From contig NZ_SMDD01000001.1 of NCBI RefSeq assembly GCF_004343255.1, positions 632,577-696,576 on the forward strand: a stretch of 64,000 bases of DNA. Reading direction: 5' to 3'. A model generated the notes under the pieces. The model did not search any database. It was not told where the DNA came from and saw only the letters and a program-made list of their open reading frames with translations. Source of the stretch: Laceyella sacchari. GTDB taxonomy: Bacteria > Bacillota > Bacilli > Thermoactinomycetales > Thermoactinomycetaceae. This document shows positions 1-8,858 of the stretch, piece by piece (the first letter of the stretch is position 1; the number at the start of each line of letters is the position of its first letter). Position numbers and translations under genes: made by a program.

Positions 1-147
1 TTTCGCTCTCTCCGTGGAAAGGGCCTTTAACGGTAGTGCGTTGCTTTTTCATGATCACATACTTTCGAGAACAAGACATATCAGGATTCAAGTAGAAGTT
101 CTAGGCTCGTACAACCGTTGTTTATGCATAAAGTGAAGAGAGAGGTG

Positions 148-342
148 ATGATCGTGAAGAAAGTAACTCTGGTGCTGGGAAAAGAGACGTTTGGCAATAA
201 GAATCCGGAGGTAGCATTTCACGAAGCGTTCGCTCCTTATTTTGTTGATGAAGTGAAGGACGGTGTGCGGGAACGATTGAGCCGTTTGCACAGAAGCACT
301 GTGAAATATGACGGCAAAAGAGGTTTAAAGATCACGCAGTAG
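148..342 (+). CDS. Small protein of unknown function upstream of the recombinase
   Basis: This is a 64-residue ORF. The ATG at 148 is preceded by GAGAGGTG; an in-frame upstream start at 118 has no ribosome binding site. The protein is basic (LHRSTVKYDGKRGLKI near the C-terminus) with no membrane segment. It lies 131 bp before the serine recombinase on the same strand, so it may be part of the same integrated element, for example an accessory or directionality protein, but nothing in the sequence shows that. I do not recognise the family. Confidence 0.5.
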   Translation: MIVKKVTLVLGKETFGNKNPEVAFHEAFAPYFVDEVKDGVRERLSRLHRSTVKYDGKRGLKITQ

Positions 343-473
343 ACATGAGTTGACTTGGTGGTGGAGGATGCCGTAGGGAGATCAAGATCGAAACGGGTCT
401 GGATCAGAGCCTGAACGTTTTGCATGGACGCTTTCTTACATTACAAGAAGCGTGTATAAGATGGGAGGAGATC

Positions 474-1958
474 ATGAGCCGAAATACATATGCAGTGTAT
501 GTCCGGGTTTCCACAGAGAAAGATGAACAGATCTCTTCTGTTGAAAACCAAATCGACATATGCCGCAACTGGCTGGAACGAAACGGATTTGTGTGGGACG
601 AACAGTGCGTATATAAAGACCATGGAATCAGTGGTACGGTTTTTCTTGAACGGCACGCCATTCAGCTTATCTTGGAAAAGGCCAAACGCAAGGAAATCGA
701 TATGGTCATCTTTAAATCCATCAGCCGTTTGGCTCGTGATTTAAAGGATTCGTTGGAAATCAGGGAAGTGTTTATCGCTCATAATGTCCGGATTATCTCC
801 GTCGAAGAGGGATATGATTCCTTGCAAGCAGGCAAAAATGACATGGCGTTTGAGCTTTGGTCTTTATTTTCTGCGCAGTACAGCCGCACGCTGTCGTCCA
901 GCGTTTCCGCCGCGTTAGCCGCCAAGGTGAGACGTGGCGAGCATATCGGTAAAATCCCATATGGTTATGACCGTGTAGACGGATTTCTCCAGATCAATGA
1001 GGAAGAAGCCGATGTGGTGCGCCAAATCTATAGTTGGTACGTAAATGACGGATGGGGATTCAGAAGAATTACGCATGAATTAAACCGGCTCAACATTCCT
1101 GCCAAAGAAAAAAACAAATGGCAAGTGACCTCAGTGCAACGGCTGATTCAAAATCCCATCTATTGTGGTGACTTCATTCTGAATCAGTTTAGCAAGGTGA
1201 AAGCGGAGGGCAAGAAAAAGCAAATCCGCAATCCGAGGCAAAAGTGGATCGTTTTTAAAGACCACCATGTGCCAATCGTTTCAAGAACCATGTGGGAAAA
1301 AGCCAACTCGGATCACATCAAGGATCAAAAACACGCCATCACCCCTTGGAATGATTTGCGCGGGATCTGCAAATGCAGTGAGTGCGGGTGCAACATGGTG
1401 ATTATTCAATCCAAACGGAAACTGGCCGATGGCTCGAAGAAGCAATATAATTATTTGAAGTGTTCCGCCTACCGGCGCAGCGGTGAGGAACATGGTTGTG
1501 TCAATCATTACCCCATATTTTATGAAGATGTGCGCCAGTTTCTGATTGAGCGACTGAAAGAAAAAGGGGAATCGATCACATTTAATTTCGTCAACGACAT
1601 GGAGCAGAAAAAGCAACGCCAGATCAAACAGTTGCAGAAACAATTGAAGCAATTGGCGATGAAAAAGAAAGATCTTTTGAATGTGTTGTTGGAGAAGCTG
1701 ATCTCCAAAGAAGAATTTGAAGAGAAAAGAAAGGAACTGGATGAACACATTTATCAACTTGAGGCCGAGATTTCCGAACTTAGTCAAAAGGAGTACCCTC
1801 ATAAACAGATTTGCAATGTGCAACAAGCGTTTGAAGCGATAGACAGTGAACACAGGGATTTGCATCAGCTGTTTAAAAAGCTGTTACATGAAGTCATCAT
1901 CCATCCTCATGGCAAAATCGATGTGGTGTACGCGTTTGCAGAGCCTGGTGGAAAGTAG
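474..1958 (+). CDS. Large serine site-specific recombinase
   Basis: This 494-residue protein belongs to the resolvase/invertase superfamily that integrates and excises phages, ICEs and sporulation-related insertions. The N-terminal catalytic domain (about 1-150) begins with the YVRVS motif, putting the nucleophile at Ser13. A 'recombinase' DNA-binding domain follows (about 160-270). A zinc ribbon has cysteines around 299-305 and a second cluster ending near 341. A long coiled coil (about 365-440) precedes a short C-terminal tail. The start at 474 is chosen because GGGAGGAG lies just upstream and the conserved domain begins at once; the longer frame from 420 adds unrelated residues. Such genes usually sit at one end of their element. 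No other phage or ICE genes are visible to the right, so the element, if intact, lies to the left of the window. Confidence 0.93.
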   Translation: MSRNTYAVYVRVSTEKDEQISSVENQIDICRNWLERNGFVWDEQCVYKDHGISGTVFLERHAIQLILEKAKRKEIDMVIFKSISRLARDLKDSLEIREVFIAHNVRIISVEEGYDSLQAGKNDMAFELWSLFSAQYSRTLSSSVSAALAAKVRRGEHIGKIPYGYDRVDGFLQINEEEADVVRQIYSWYVNDGWGFRRITHELNRLNIPAKEKNKWQVTSVQRLIQNPIYCGDFILNQFSKVKAEGKKKQIRNPRQKWIVFKDHHVPIVSRTMWEKANSDHIKDQKHAITPWNDLRGICKCSECGCNMVIIQSKRKLADGSKKQYNYLKCSAYRRSGEEHGCVNHYPIFYEDVRQFLIERLKEKGESITFNFVNDMEQKKQRQIKQLQKQLKQLAMKKKDLLNVLLEKLISKEEFEEKRKELDEHIYQLEAEISELSQKEYPHKQICNVQQAFEAIDSEHRDLHQLFKKLLHEVIIHPHGKIDVVYAFAEPGGK

Positions 1959-2082
1959 TACTTAGGTACTGGACTATCTTCCTAGTGAAATAAATATGGA
2001 AAAATATATGTTGATATAAAACCCATAGCTTTGGATCTAAAATGCAGAAGTTTTAATTGTTATTGTATAAGTGGAGGCGACG

Positions 2083-3699
2083 ATGGGCAAACGGAAGTGG
2101 TCTTTGGAAGCGCGAATGGTTTGGTGGATCAGTCTGTTGCTGATTTTGGTTATTAGTTTGCTTGGTGGCACTTATTATTTTTTAATGGTTGATTATATCC
2201 AAGAACAAGTGGGCAAACGGGCGCTTGGGATAGCGCTGACGGTGGCGGAAATGCCTGAAATCCGACGTGCTTTTGACGATGAAGTACCATCGCAGAGCAT
2301 TCAGCCATTGGTTGAAAAAATTCGCAAACAAACCAAAGCGGAGTTTATCGTGGTGGGCAATAAAAAAGGAATTCGCTACTCTCATCCGGTTCAGGAGCGG
2401 ATCGGCCAAAACATGATCGGTGGGGATAATGAGCGGGCTTTATCGCGCGGGGAATCATATGTATCAAAGTCCATTGGGAGTTTGGGGCCATCCTTGAGGG
2501 GGAAAGCCCCGATTCGGGATGACCGTGGCAGAGTGATTGGAATCGTGTCGGTGGGTATTTTGTTGAGCGATATTGATCAGATGTCGCACACTTATTTCGC
2601 AAGGATTGCTACGGTGATCATTCTGGTATTTGCGATTGCTATGATTGGCGCTATGTACTTGGCAAAGCGGTTGAAAAGATCAATCTTTGGCTTGGAGCCC
2701 GAAAAGATTTCTGAGTTGTTTCAACAACGGGATACAGTGATTGAATCAGTCAGAGAAGGGATTATCATGATCGATGGAGACGGAAATCTAACTCTGTTCA
2801 ATCAGGCGGCGCTCGACATGTTGGGTTTCGTCGATTCCAAACCGGCCATTGGTTCTCCGGTCCAGACGATCCTTCCCAATACCAGACTTTTGGAAGTGTT
2901 ACATACGGGAGAAGCAGAACTGGATCGGGAAATGGTCATTAATGGTAGGGAAATCGTAGTGAACCGCTTGCCCATTCGCAGCAATGGGCAGGTGGTGGGA
3001 GTTGTAGCCAGCTTTCGATTAAAATCGGAGCTGGATGAGTTAAACGAGAATCTATCACAAGTGAAGCGGTATGTCGAAGCGTTAAGAGCACAAACCCATG
3101 AATACCAAAACACTCTCTATACCATCTCTGGGTTGATTCAACTCAAGTCTTATCAAGAAGCGATTGAGTTGATTCACCATGAAAGCGAAGTTCACCAAGA
3201 TCATGTGTTATGGGTGCTGGAGAAGATAGCGGATCCTTGGTTGGGTGCGATTTTAATCGGTTTCTACAACCGGGCACGCGAGCTAAAGATCGATCTCATC
3301 ATTGAACGTGAAAGCAGTATGGGCAGAATTCCACCATCTATCAGCCCTTCGTCTCTTGTTTCCATCTTGGGTAATCTGATTACCAATGCGTTTGAAGCGG
3401 TGCAGAGTTTGGCAGAGGGAGAACGCAAAGTAAAGCTTTTTATCACGGATATAGGCGATTCGATCTGGATAGAAGTAGAAGATTCAGGAGCGGGAATTCG
3501 TGAGGAACATCTTGCTCGCATTTTTGACCAGGGATTTTCGACCAAGCCTTCTGCTGATGGGATGCGGCGGGGTTTTGGGTTAGCCAAAGTGAAACAATTG
3601 GCGGACGAGCTGGGCGGAGCTATTACGATCGAACAAGGAGACTGGGGTGGAGCCGTCTTTGCGGTCGCTCTTCCCAAACAGGAAAGGGAAAGGATATGA
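2083..3699 (+). CDS. Sensor histidine kinase of the CitA/DcuS (citrate/dicarboxylate) family
   Basis: This 538-residue membrane kinase has a first TM helix near 12-32, an extracytoplasmic PAS-like sensor domain (about 35-170), a second TM helix (about 173-192), a cytoplasmic PAS domain (about 205-310) and a CitA-type dimerisation/phosphotransfer helix with THEYQN; the phosphorylated His is His339. The ATPase domain has N-box NLITNAFEA, G1 DSGAG and G2 RGFGLAK. ATG at 2083 follows GGAGG at 2073-2077. It overlaps the response regulator by 4 bp. Followed by tricarboxylate transporter genes, it most likely senses external citrate or a related tricarboxylate; the ligand is inferred from context. 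Confidence 0.93.
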   Translation: MGKRKWSLEARMVWWISLLLILVISLLGGTYYFLMVDYIQEQVGKRALGIALTVAEMPEIRRAFDDEVPSQSIQPLVEKIRKQTKAEFIVVGNKKGIRYSHPVQERIGQNMIGGDNERALSRGESYVSKSIGSLGPSLRGKAPIRDDRGRVIGIVSVGILLSDIDQMSHTYFARIATVIILVFAIAMIGAMYLAKRLKRSIFGLEPEKISELFQQRDTVIESVREGIIMIDGDGNLTLFNQAALDMLGFVDSKPAIGSPVQTILPNTRLLEVLHTGEAELDREMVINGREIVVNRLPIRSNGQVVGVVASFRLKSELDELNENLSQVKRYVEALRAQTHEYQNTLYTISGLIQLKSYQEAIELIHHESEVHQDHVLWVLEKIADPWLGAILIGFYNRARELKIDLIIERESSMGRIPPSISPSSLVSILGNLITNAFEAVQSLAEGERKVKLFITDIGDSIWIEVEDSGAGIREEHLARIFDQGFSTKPSADGMRRGFGLAKVKQLADELGGAITIEQGDWGGAVFAVALPKQERERI

Positions 3700-4397
3700 G
3701 CAAGTTGAAATCCATTGAAGTTTTAATCGTAGAAGATGATGCGCGAGTGGCTAACGTGAACCGGCGTTTTATGGAGAAAATCGAAGGCTTTCAAGTGGTG
3801 GGAATTGCGGCAAATGGGCAAGAAGCCATAGTGTGGCTGGAGGAGATGCGGCCCCAGTTGGTTTTGCTGGACGTTTATCTCCCCGATATGAAAGGAATCG
3901 AGCTCGTCTGGTATATTCGGCAGCACTGCAAAGATATCGATATTATCATGATTACCGCAGCAGAGGAGATAGAGGTTATTCAAGACGCATTGCGTGGTGG
4001 TGTATTTGATTATTTGGTAAAGCCTGTGCTCTTCGACCGCTTTAAACAGAGCATGGAGAAATACCGGTTGCATTTACAAACCTTATCCTCCCATCAAAGA
4101 TTGGATCAAAAACAAGTGGATCAACTATTAGGCCATGTGCAGGAACCCATACCGGAAAGAAGCTTGTCCAAAGCGCTTCCAAAGGGGATCGATCCGGTAA
4201 CCTTGGAGAAGGTGGTGCAAGTGGTGCAAGCATATTCGGAGCAGGGCTTGACAGCGGAACAGGTTGGCAAGCATTTGGGCGCCAGTCGTACCACGGCGCG
4301 GCGATATCTGGAGTATTTAGTGTCAATCAAGCGTATTCGCGCTGATCACACTTATGGAACGATTGGCAGACCGGAACGGAAGTATTTTGCTGAATGA
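3696..4397 (+). CDS. Response regulator of the CitT/DcuR family
   Basis: This 233-residue regulator starts at the ATGA overlap with the kinase gene, indicating translational coupling. The receiver domain (1-120) has the acidic pair EDDA, phospho-acceptor Asp59 in LLDVYLPD, and the conserved Lys in LVKPV. The C-terminal part (about 160-230) is a winged-helix type HTH (QGLTAEQVGKHLGASRTTARRYLEYL), as in CitT and DcuR relatives that activate citrate or C4-dicarboxylate transport genes. The presumed target is the tct operon that begins 160 bp downstream, where three GAACAA repeats lie. Confidence 0.92.
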   Translation: MSKLKSIEVLIVEDDARVANVNRRFMEKIEGFQVVGIAANGQEAIVWLEEMRPQLVLLDVYLPDMKGIELVWYIRQHCKDIDIIMITAAEEIEVIQDALRGGVFDYLVKPVLFDRFKQSMEKYRLHLQTLSSHQRLDQKQVDQLLGHVQEPIPERSLSKALPKGIDPVTLEKVVQVVQAYSEQGLTAEQVGKHLGASRTTARRYLEYLVSIKRIRADHTYGTIGRPERKYFAE

Positions 4398-4400
4398 ATT

Positions 4401-4427
4401 TGAACAATTGGTGAACAATATGAACAA
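4401..4427 (+). promoter_or_regulatory. Three direct TGAACAA repeats upstream of the tct operon
   Basis: TGAACAA occurs at 4401-4407, 4412-4418 and 4421-4427, immediately after the response regulator stop codon and about 130 bp before tctC. Spacing is 11 and 9 bp, roughly one helical turn. This arrangement suits cooperative binding of a response regulator, so it is a plausible operator for the adjacent CitT-like protein. The assignment is inferred from position only. Confidence 0.4.
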
Positions 4428-4557
4428 AATGTTTCTTATTTTTTTTATTCTCTTTATTTGCCTTAACTAGGCTTTTGACCCTGCTCCGTGTACAGTAGAA
4501 ATATCACGCAATCCATTTTGCACAACGATGAAAGCGTTCACATGGGGAGGGGTTTCG

Positions 4558-5577
4558 ATGAAAAAAATCTCCACCGCCTTATTTGCGGGAGTGTTGGCCC
4601 TTGGTCTTGCTGCCTGTTCACAAAAGCCCAACTTTGCGGGAAGTGGGTCTGGTTCTGGCGACTATCCAAGCAGAGCTGTCACGATGGTCGCTCCATCGGG
4701 AGCTGGAGGCGGCTGGGATCAGACGGCACGCTCCATCAGCAAGGTGTTGCAAGAAAGTAAATTGGTGAATCAATCTGTGATTGTTGAAAATCAACCGGGT
4801 GGTGGAGGCGCGGTTTTCTTGGCGGAGTATGCTACCCAAGAGGCAAAGAATGACTACAAACTGTTTGTCAATTCTCCGCCTTTGTTAATCAATCATCTGA
4901 AAAAAGAAGGGAACAGCCCATTTGGCTATACAGATGTGACACCGCTCGCCCAATTGACCAAAGATTATGGTGTCTATGTGGTTAAAGCTGATTCGCCAGT
5001 GAAAGACCTGCCCTCCATGCTGACTGAACTAAAAGCCAATCCAAAGAAATATACCTTGGCTGGAGGTTCTGCACCTGGCTCCATGGATCACCTGATCGCG
5101 ATTTTACCCGCATACCAGTCGGGGATTGATGCGAAAAAACTTAAGTATGTCTCTTATGATGGCGGAGGGGAGGCCATTGCGGCCCTGTTGGGTGGCAACG
5201 TGGACATGATCGCAACGGATGCTTCCGCAGTGGGTGAATATAAGAAGGCCGGCAAAGTGCGGGTGCTTGCTGTCACTTCTCCCGAGCGGTTGGGCGGGGA
5301 ATTGAAAGATGTTCCAACCCTCAAAGAACTTGGTATTCAACATGCTGAATTTACCATTTGGCGCGGAGTGTTTGGCCCAAAAGAGATGACACCGGAAGCC
5401 AAGAAGTTTTGGGATGGGAAGTTAAAAGCGTTGTCTGAACATGAAGCATGGCAAAAAGAGTTGAAAGCGAAAGGCTGGCAGAGTGAGTACAAAAATTCAG
5501 ACCAATTTTCTGCTTTCCTCAAGGAGCAAGATCAACAGGTTCTTGAACTCTTAAAAGCATTGGGAATGAGCAAATAA
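4558..5577 (+). CDS. tctC: Tripartite tricarboxylate transporter substrate-binding lipoprotein (TctC/Bug family)
   Basis: This 339-residue extracytoplasmic solute receptor starts with a lipoprotein signal peptide with lipobox GLAAC; Cys20 would be the lipidated residue. After a Gly/Ser linker the Bug fold begins with YPSRAVTMVAPSGAGGGWD, the region that contacts the carboxylate ligand, followed by ENQPGGGG, typical of the family. The ATG at 4558 is preceded by GGGGAGGGG. It is the first gene of tctC-tctB-tctA and follows a citrate-type two-component system. It should deliver a tricarboxylate such as citrate to TctAB; the exact substrate cannot be read from sequence. Confidence 0.93.
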   Translation: MKKISTALFAGVLALGLAACSQKPNFAGSGSGSGDYPSRAVTMVAPSGAGGGWDQTARSISKVLQESKLVNQSVIVENQPGGGGAVFLAEYATQEAKNDYKLFVNSPPLLINHLKKEGNSPFGYTDVTPLAQLTKDYGVYVVKADSPVKDLPSMLTELKANPKKYTLAGGSAPGSMDHLIAILPAYQSGIDAKKLKYVSYDGGGEAIAALLGGNVDMIATDASAVGEYKKAGKVRVLAVTSPERLGGELKDVPTLKELGIQHAEFTIWRGVFGPKEMTPEAKKFWDGKLKALSEHEAWQKELKAKGWQSEYKNSDQFSAFLKEQDQQVLELLKALGMSK

Positions 5578-5633
5578 CGGATTTAAGCATGGGAAGGAGG
5601 TACGCCCCTTCCTCTGGCAAGGGGGGGTTCAAG

Positions 5634-6083
5634 ATGAGTCGTTTGTTTGATCGATATGCAAGTGTCGTGTTTTTGCTCATTGGCATCTTTTTTATCGTAG
5701 AAAGCAGAGCGTTTTCCACCGCAGCGTATGGGAGTGGAGTGGGCCCTGATCTATTCCCGACATGTCTTGGTATCATCATGGTCTTATTAAGTATCCGGCT
5801 TTTTTACGAAACATTCAAATATCCGCCGGGCAATGTTAACAAGGCAAAACTAGATTGGAAGAGGTTTGGCATTTTGCTCATTGCGGCGATTGGCTATGCG
5901 TTAATTCTGGAATGGATCGGTTATGTGCTGGCTACCTTTCTGTTTTTGCTTATTGGCTTTCAAACCATGGAGCGGGGCAAATGGCTGAAGTCGACAGTGA
6001 TTTCCGCTCTGTTTTCAGGCGGGGTTTATTATGTATATGTACATGTCCTGCAGGGAACTCTTCCCGCTTTCCCGTTGTTATAG
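5634..6083 (+). CDS. tctB: Tripartite tricarboxylate transporter small membrane subunit TctB
   Basis: This 149-residue protein has four hydrophobic segments (about 7-25, 33-52, 75-110 as a pair, and 120-145), as expected for the 4-TM TctB subunit. ATG at 5634 follows a G-rich ribosome binding site (GGGGGGG at about 5620-5626); the longer frame from 5589 would add a hydrophilic extension across that site. It lies 56 bp after tctC and 15 bp before tctA, so the three genes form an operon. Confidence 0.88.
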   Translation: MSRLFDRYASVVFLLIGIFFIVESRAFSTAAYGSGVGPDLFPTCLGIIMVLLSIRLFYETFKYPPGNVNKAKLDWKRFGILLIAAIGYALILEWIGYVLATFLFLLIGFQTMERGKWLKSTVISALFSGGVYYVYVHVLQGTLPAFPLL

Positions 6084-6098
6084 AGGGGCGATGACTTG

Positions 6099-7625
6099 AT
6101 GAATACGTGGGAATTTTTGTACAACGGATTTTTGGTTGCTTTGCAGCCGGTGAATCTGATCTACGCTTTGGTTGGGGTGTTGATAGGAACGGCAGTGGGA
6201 GTGTTGCCCGGAATCGGGCCGATGAGTGGGGTGGCGTTGTTGATTCCAATCACCTCCACGCTTACCGCGGGAGCAACTCCTGAAGAGGCGGCGGCAAGTG
6301 CAATCATTTTGTTGGCGGGTGTTTATTATGGAGCGATGTATGGTGGATCAACCACGTCCATTTTGTTAAACACGCCTGGGGAATCTTCATCCGTTGTCAC
6401 CGTGCTTGACGGATATCAACTTGCGAAGCAAGGACGTGCAGGCTCCGCATTGTCCATTGCGGCGATTGGCTCTTTTGTCGCGGGGATTGTCTCGCTGATC
6501 GCACTTGTTTTTCTGGCTGTCCCTCTATCTGAAGTTGCCATCCGATTCGGCCCGGCTGAGTATTTCTCGTTGATGCTTTTGGGTTTGTGTGCGGTAAGCG
6601 GCCTCGCCGGCAAGTCGATGACAAAGGGACTGATTATGACCGTGGCCGGGCTCCTGCTTGCTACTATCGGCATTGACAATGTTTCGGGAGTGGCCCGGTT
6701 TACTTATGATATGCCGATCCTGTATCAGGGATTGGAATTTTTGACGGTGGCCGTGGGCTTGTTTGCTTTGGGTGAAGTGTTCAAGACGATATTGGAGAAA
6801 GAAAGCAATGATGACCAAATTGTGAAGATCGGACGAGTGACTCCCACAGCAACAGATTTGAAAGATAGCGCAGGCCCCATTGCAAGAGGCTCACTGTTGG
6901 GATTTTTTATCGGTGTGCTTCCCGGAGCTGGTGCTACCTTGGCCTCTTTTTTCTCCTATATTTTAGAGAAAAAACTGAGCAAAAACCCCGACAAATTTGG
7001 AAAAGGTGCGATTGAAGGAGTGGCTGCCCCGGAGTCGGCTAACAACGCTGCTTCTGGTGGAGCGATGATTCCCTTGTTAACCCTCGGAATCCCAGGCTCG
7101 GGAACAACGGCGATTCTGATGGGAGCCTTGATTATGTACAACGTGCAACCCGGCCCGCTATTATTTGATGAGCATCCGCAGGTGGCTTGGGGTCTTATCG
7201 CCAGTATGTTTATCGGAAACGTGATGTTGCTGGTTCTCAATATGCCGTTGGTGAAGATGTTTGCCAAGATTATTGAAACTCCGGCGAAATACTTAATTCC
7301 GATCATTATTGCGATTTCGTTCTTTGGTGTGTATGCGGTACAAGTGAATACATTTGATCTCTATTTATTGATAGGATTCGGGGTGATCGGATACTTTTTA
7401 GCGAAGCATGATTATCCGCTTGCTCCGTTGGTGCTGGGTTTGGTGCTTGGGCCGATGATTGAAAACAATTTGCGCCGCGCGCTAACCGCTTCCAACGGGG
7501 ATTGGAGCGTGTTTGTCACCCATCCTCTCTCCCTGACTTTTCTTATCATCGCCGCCCTCTGGCTAATCATTCCCTTTATCATGAAACTACGAGGCAAAAA
7601 TGTGGTGATAAATGAAGAGGGTTGA
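6099..7625 (+). CDS. tctA: Tripartite tricarboxylate transporter large permease TctA
   Basis: This protein of about 508 residues has some 10-12 TM segments and the TctA signature loops GVLPGIGPMSG near residue 40 and GVLPGAGATLASF near 275, plus YGGSTTSILLNTPGE and TLGIPGSGTTA. It forms the ion-coupled channel that takes substrate from TctC. Two starts are adjacent, TTG at 6096 and ATG at 6099, behind GAGGGG at about 6083-6088; ATG is preferred. It is the last gene of the operon and is followed by a strong terminator. Confidence 0.94.
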   Translation: MNTWEFLYNGFLVALQPVNLIYALVGVLIGTAVGVLPGIGPMSGVALLIPITSTLTAGATPEEAAASAIILLAGVYYGAMYGGSTTSILLNTPGESSSVVTVLDGYQLAKQGRAGSALSIAAIGSFVAGIVSLIALVFLAVPLSEVAIRFGPAEYFSLMLLGLCAVSGLAGKSMTKGLIMTVAGLLLATIGIDNVSGVARFTYDMPILYQGLEFLTVAVGLFALGEVFKTILEKESNDDQIVKIGRVTPTATDLKDSAGPIARGSLLGFFIGVLPGAGATLASFFSYILEKKLSKNPDKFGKGAIEGVAAPESANNAASGGAMIPLLTLGIPGSGTTAILMGALIMYNVQPGPLLFDEHPQVAWGLIASMFIGNVMLLVLNMPLVKMFAKIIETPAKYLIPIIIAISFFGVYAVQVNTFDLYLLIGFGVIGYFLAKHDYPLAPLVLGLVLGPMIENNLRRALTASNGDWSVFVTHPLSLTFLIIAALWLIIPFIMKLRGKNVVINEEG

Positions 7626-7643
7626 TGGTACGGACAAGAAAGT

Positions 7644-7679
7644 AGCACTTCCTAGTGTGTATGGCTAGGGAGTGCTTTT
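7644..7679 (+). terminator. Rho-independent terminator of the tct operon
   Basis: A 12-bp stem AGCACTTCCTAG / CTAGGGAGTGCT with one mismatch and a 9-nt loop is followed by TTTT, 18 bp after the tctA stop codon. Confidence 0.85.
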
Positions 7680-7773
7680 GTTGCTTTAGAGGCTACGTGT
7701 GTATGATTAGATAAGGGTAAAATGAAAGAGAGAATTGTTTCAACACGATTTTTTCGGACTATTGGAGTGTTAA

Positions 7774-8262
7774 ATGAAGATGATGAAATACAAAAGCAGA
7801 AAAACGAGTCAATGGTTATTAAAAATCAATCGCGATCCGTATGTTGAAGATCCTGATTGGGACTTGATTCAAAACTGTCTCAGCGAGATGGATGGACAAC
7901 GTTTATCCATGATCCTGCTTCGTAGGAAGGCCAAAGGTGAAATCATTATTCATGGTGGAAACTTTTCAGATGGTAAAAAAATATACTACGTAAACTATTG
8001 GTATGAATTAACGGATCAACTCTTCCAGGAGGAAGAAGAAATGGGAATCGAGGAATTGTATCCATATGATATGCATTATGAGTTAGTAGATGACACAAAA
8101 ACAGAAGATAAGGAATGCCAAATTACGATTTCGCAGCTTACCGTTATGCCGGAAAATGTATGTGTTTGCTGGGACCATATGATCCAAGCGGTCAAACACT
8201 TTTTTTATCATGATGGTGAGCTTCATCCCACATTAAATTGGCGGGAGTTTGAGATGTTTTAA
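7774..8262 (+). CDS. Hypothetical protein, possibly immunity-protein-like
   Basis: This 162-residue cytoplasmic protein has ATG at 7774 with GGAG six bases upstream. It is acidic and rich in aromatic residues. A beta-strand run with a central GG (IIHGGNFSDGKKIYYVNYWY) and a C-terminal F..HDGELHPTLNW segment recall Imm1-type immunity proteins of polymorphic toxin systems, but the match is weak and I would not assign it. No toxin gene is adjacent. It is monocistronic, 158 bp before the DUF6884/GIY-YIG operon, and its lower G+C suggests an accessory origin. Confidence 0.6.
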   Translation: MKMMKYKSRKTSQWLLKINRDPYVEDPDWDLIQNCLSEMDGQRLSMILLRRKAKGEIIIHGGNFSDGKKIYYVNYWYELTDQLFQEEEEMGIEELYPYDMHYELVDDTKTEDKECQITISQLTVMPENVCVCWDHMIQAVKHFFYHDGELHPTLNWREFEMF

Positions 8263-8420
8263 TCCTAGGTCTATTTCAAATGGCATATATCAGCAACAGT
8301 GCTGATACTAGAAAAGGTTGAACTATTGCATTTTTGTGATTTCCAAAACGCGGAATTGAGTTTATCATGGTTATAAATTCTTAGTAGTAAGTAAATTTGC
8401 AAGGGGGGAGAAGTTACCAT

Positions 8421-8858
8421 TTGAAAATTGGTTTAATTAGTTGCACTAAAAAGAAAAGGTCATATGCTTGCTTAGCTTCAGAAATGTACAGTATTTCCCC
8501 GTTATTCAAAAAATCTTACTCCTACTGTAACGACCATTATTGCCGGGTGTACATTTTGTCAGCTAAGTATGGTTTGTTGAGGCCGGATGAAGTTATACAA
8601 CCCTATGATCAAACTCTAAATGCCATGAACATGCAAGAAAAAAAAGAGTGGTCTGAACGGGTTTATCAACAATTCCTGATGGAAATGAAGAATCATTCAT
8701 GGAATTGGAGCGATATCCGACTGGTAGCTTTTCATGCGGGAAAAGCGTACAGAAAGTTTTTAATTGAACGATTGGCTGAATATGTAACGGTATCTGTTCC
8801 AATGCAAGGATTGGGGATTGGTGAACAGCTCAGTTATTACAAGAAGGAAGGATATTAA
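8421..8858 (+). CDS. DUF6884 (YaaA-like) domain protein
   Basis: This 145-residue protein opens with KIGLISCTKKKR and continues with SEMYSISPLFKKSYSYC, YILSAKYGLL.PDEVI.PYDQTL and a C-terminal VPMQGLGIGEQLSYY. That pattern (a Cys-containing first strand, then SxLFxK and the SAKYGLL..D...PYD block) is what I know as the DUF6884 domain, distantly similar to YaaA-type proteins. The biochemical role is not established. A TTG start at 8421 is chosen because GGGGGGAG lies at 8403-8410; the in-frame TTG at 8397 precedes that site. It is the first gene of a tight three-gene operon: the next gene begins at the base after its stop codon. Confidence 0.75.
   Translation: MKIGLISCTKKKRSYACLASEMYSISPLFKKSYSYCNDHYCRVYILSAKYGLLRPDEVIQPYDQTLNAMNMQEKKEWSERVYQQFLMEMKNHSWNWSDIRLVAFHAGKAYRKFLIERLAEYVTVSVPMQGLGIGEQLSYYKKEGY

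Noticed and set aside
1-54. Minus-strand frame starting at ATG 54 and running off the left edge
   Set aside because: Only 18 codons are visible, there is no ribosome binding site upstream of the ATG, and the sequence matches no known N-terminus.
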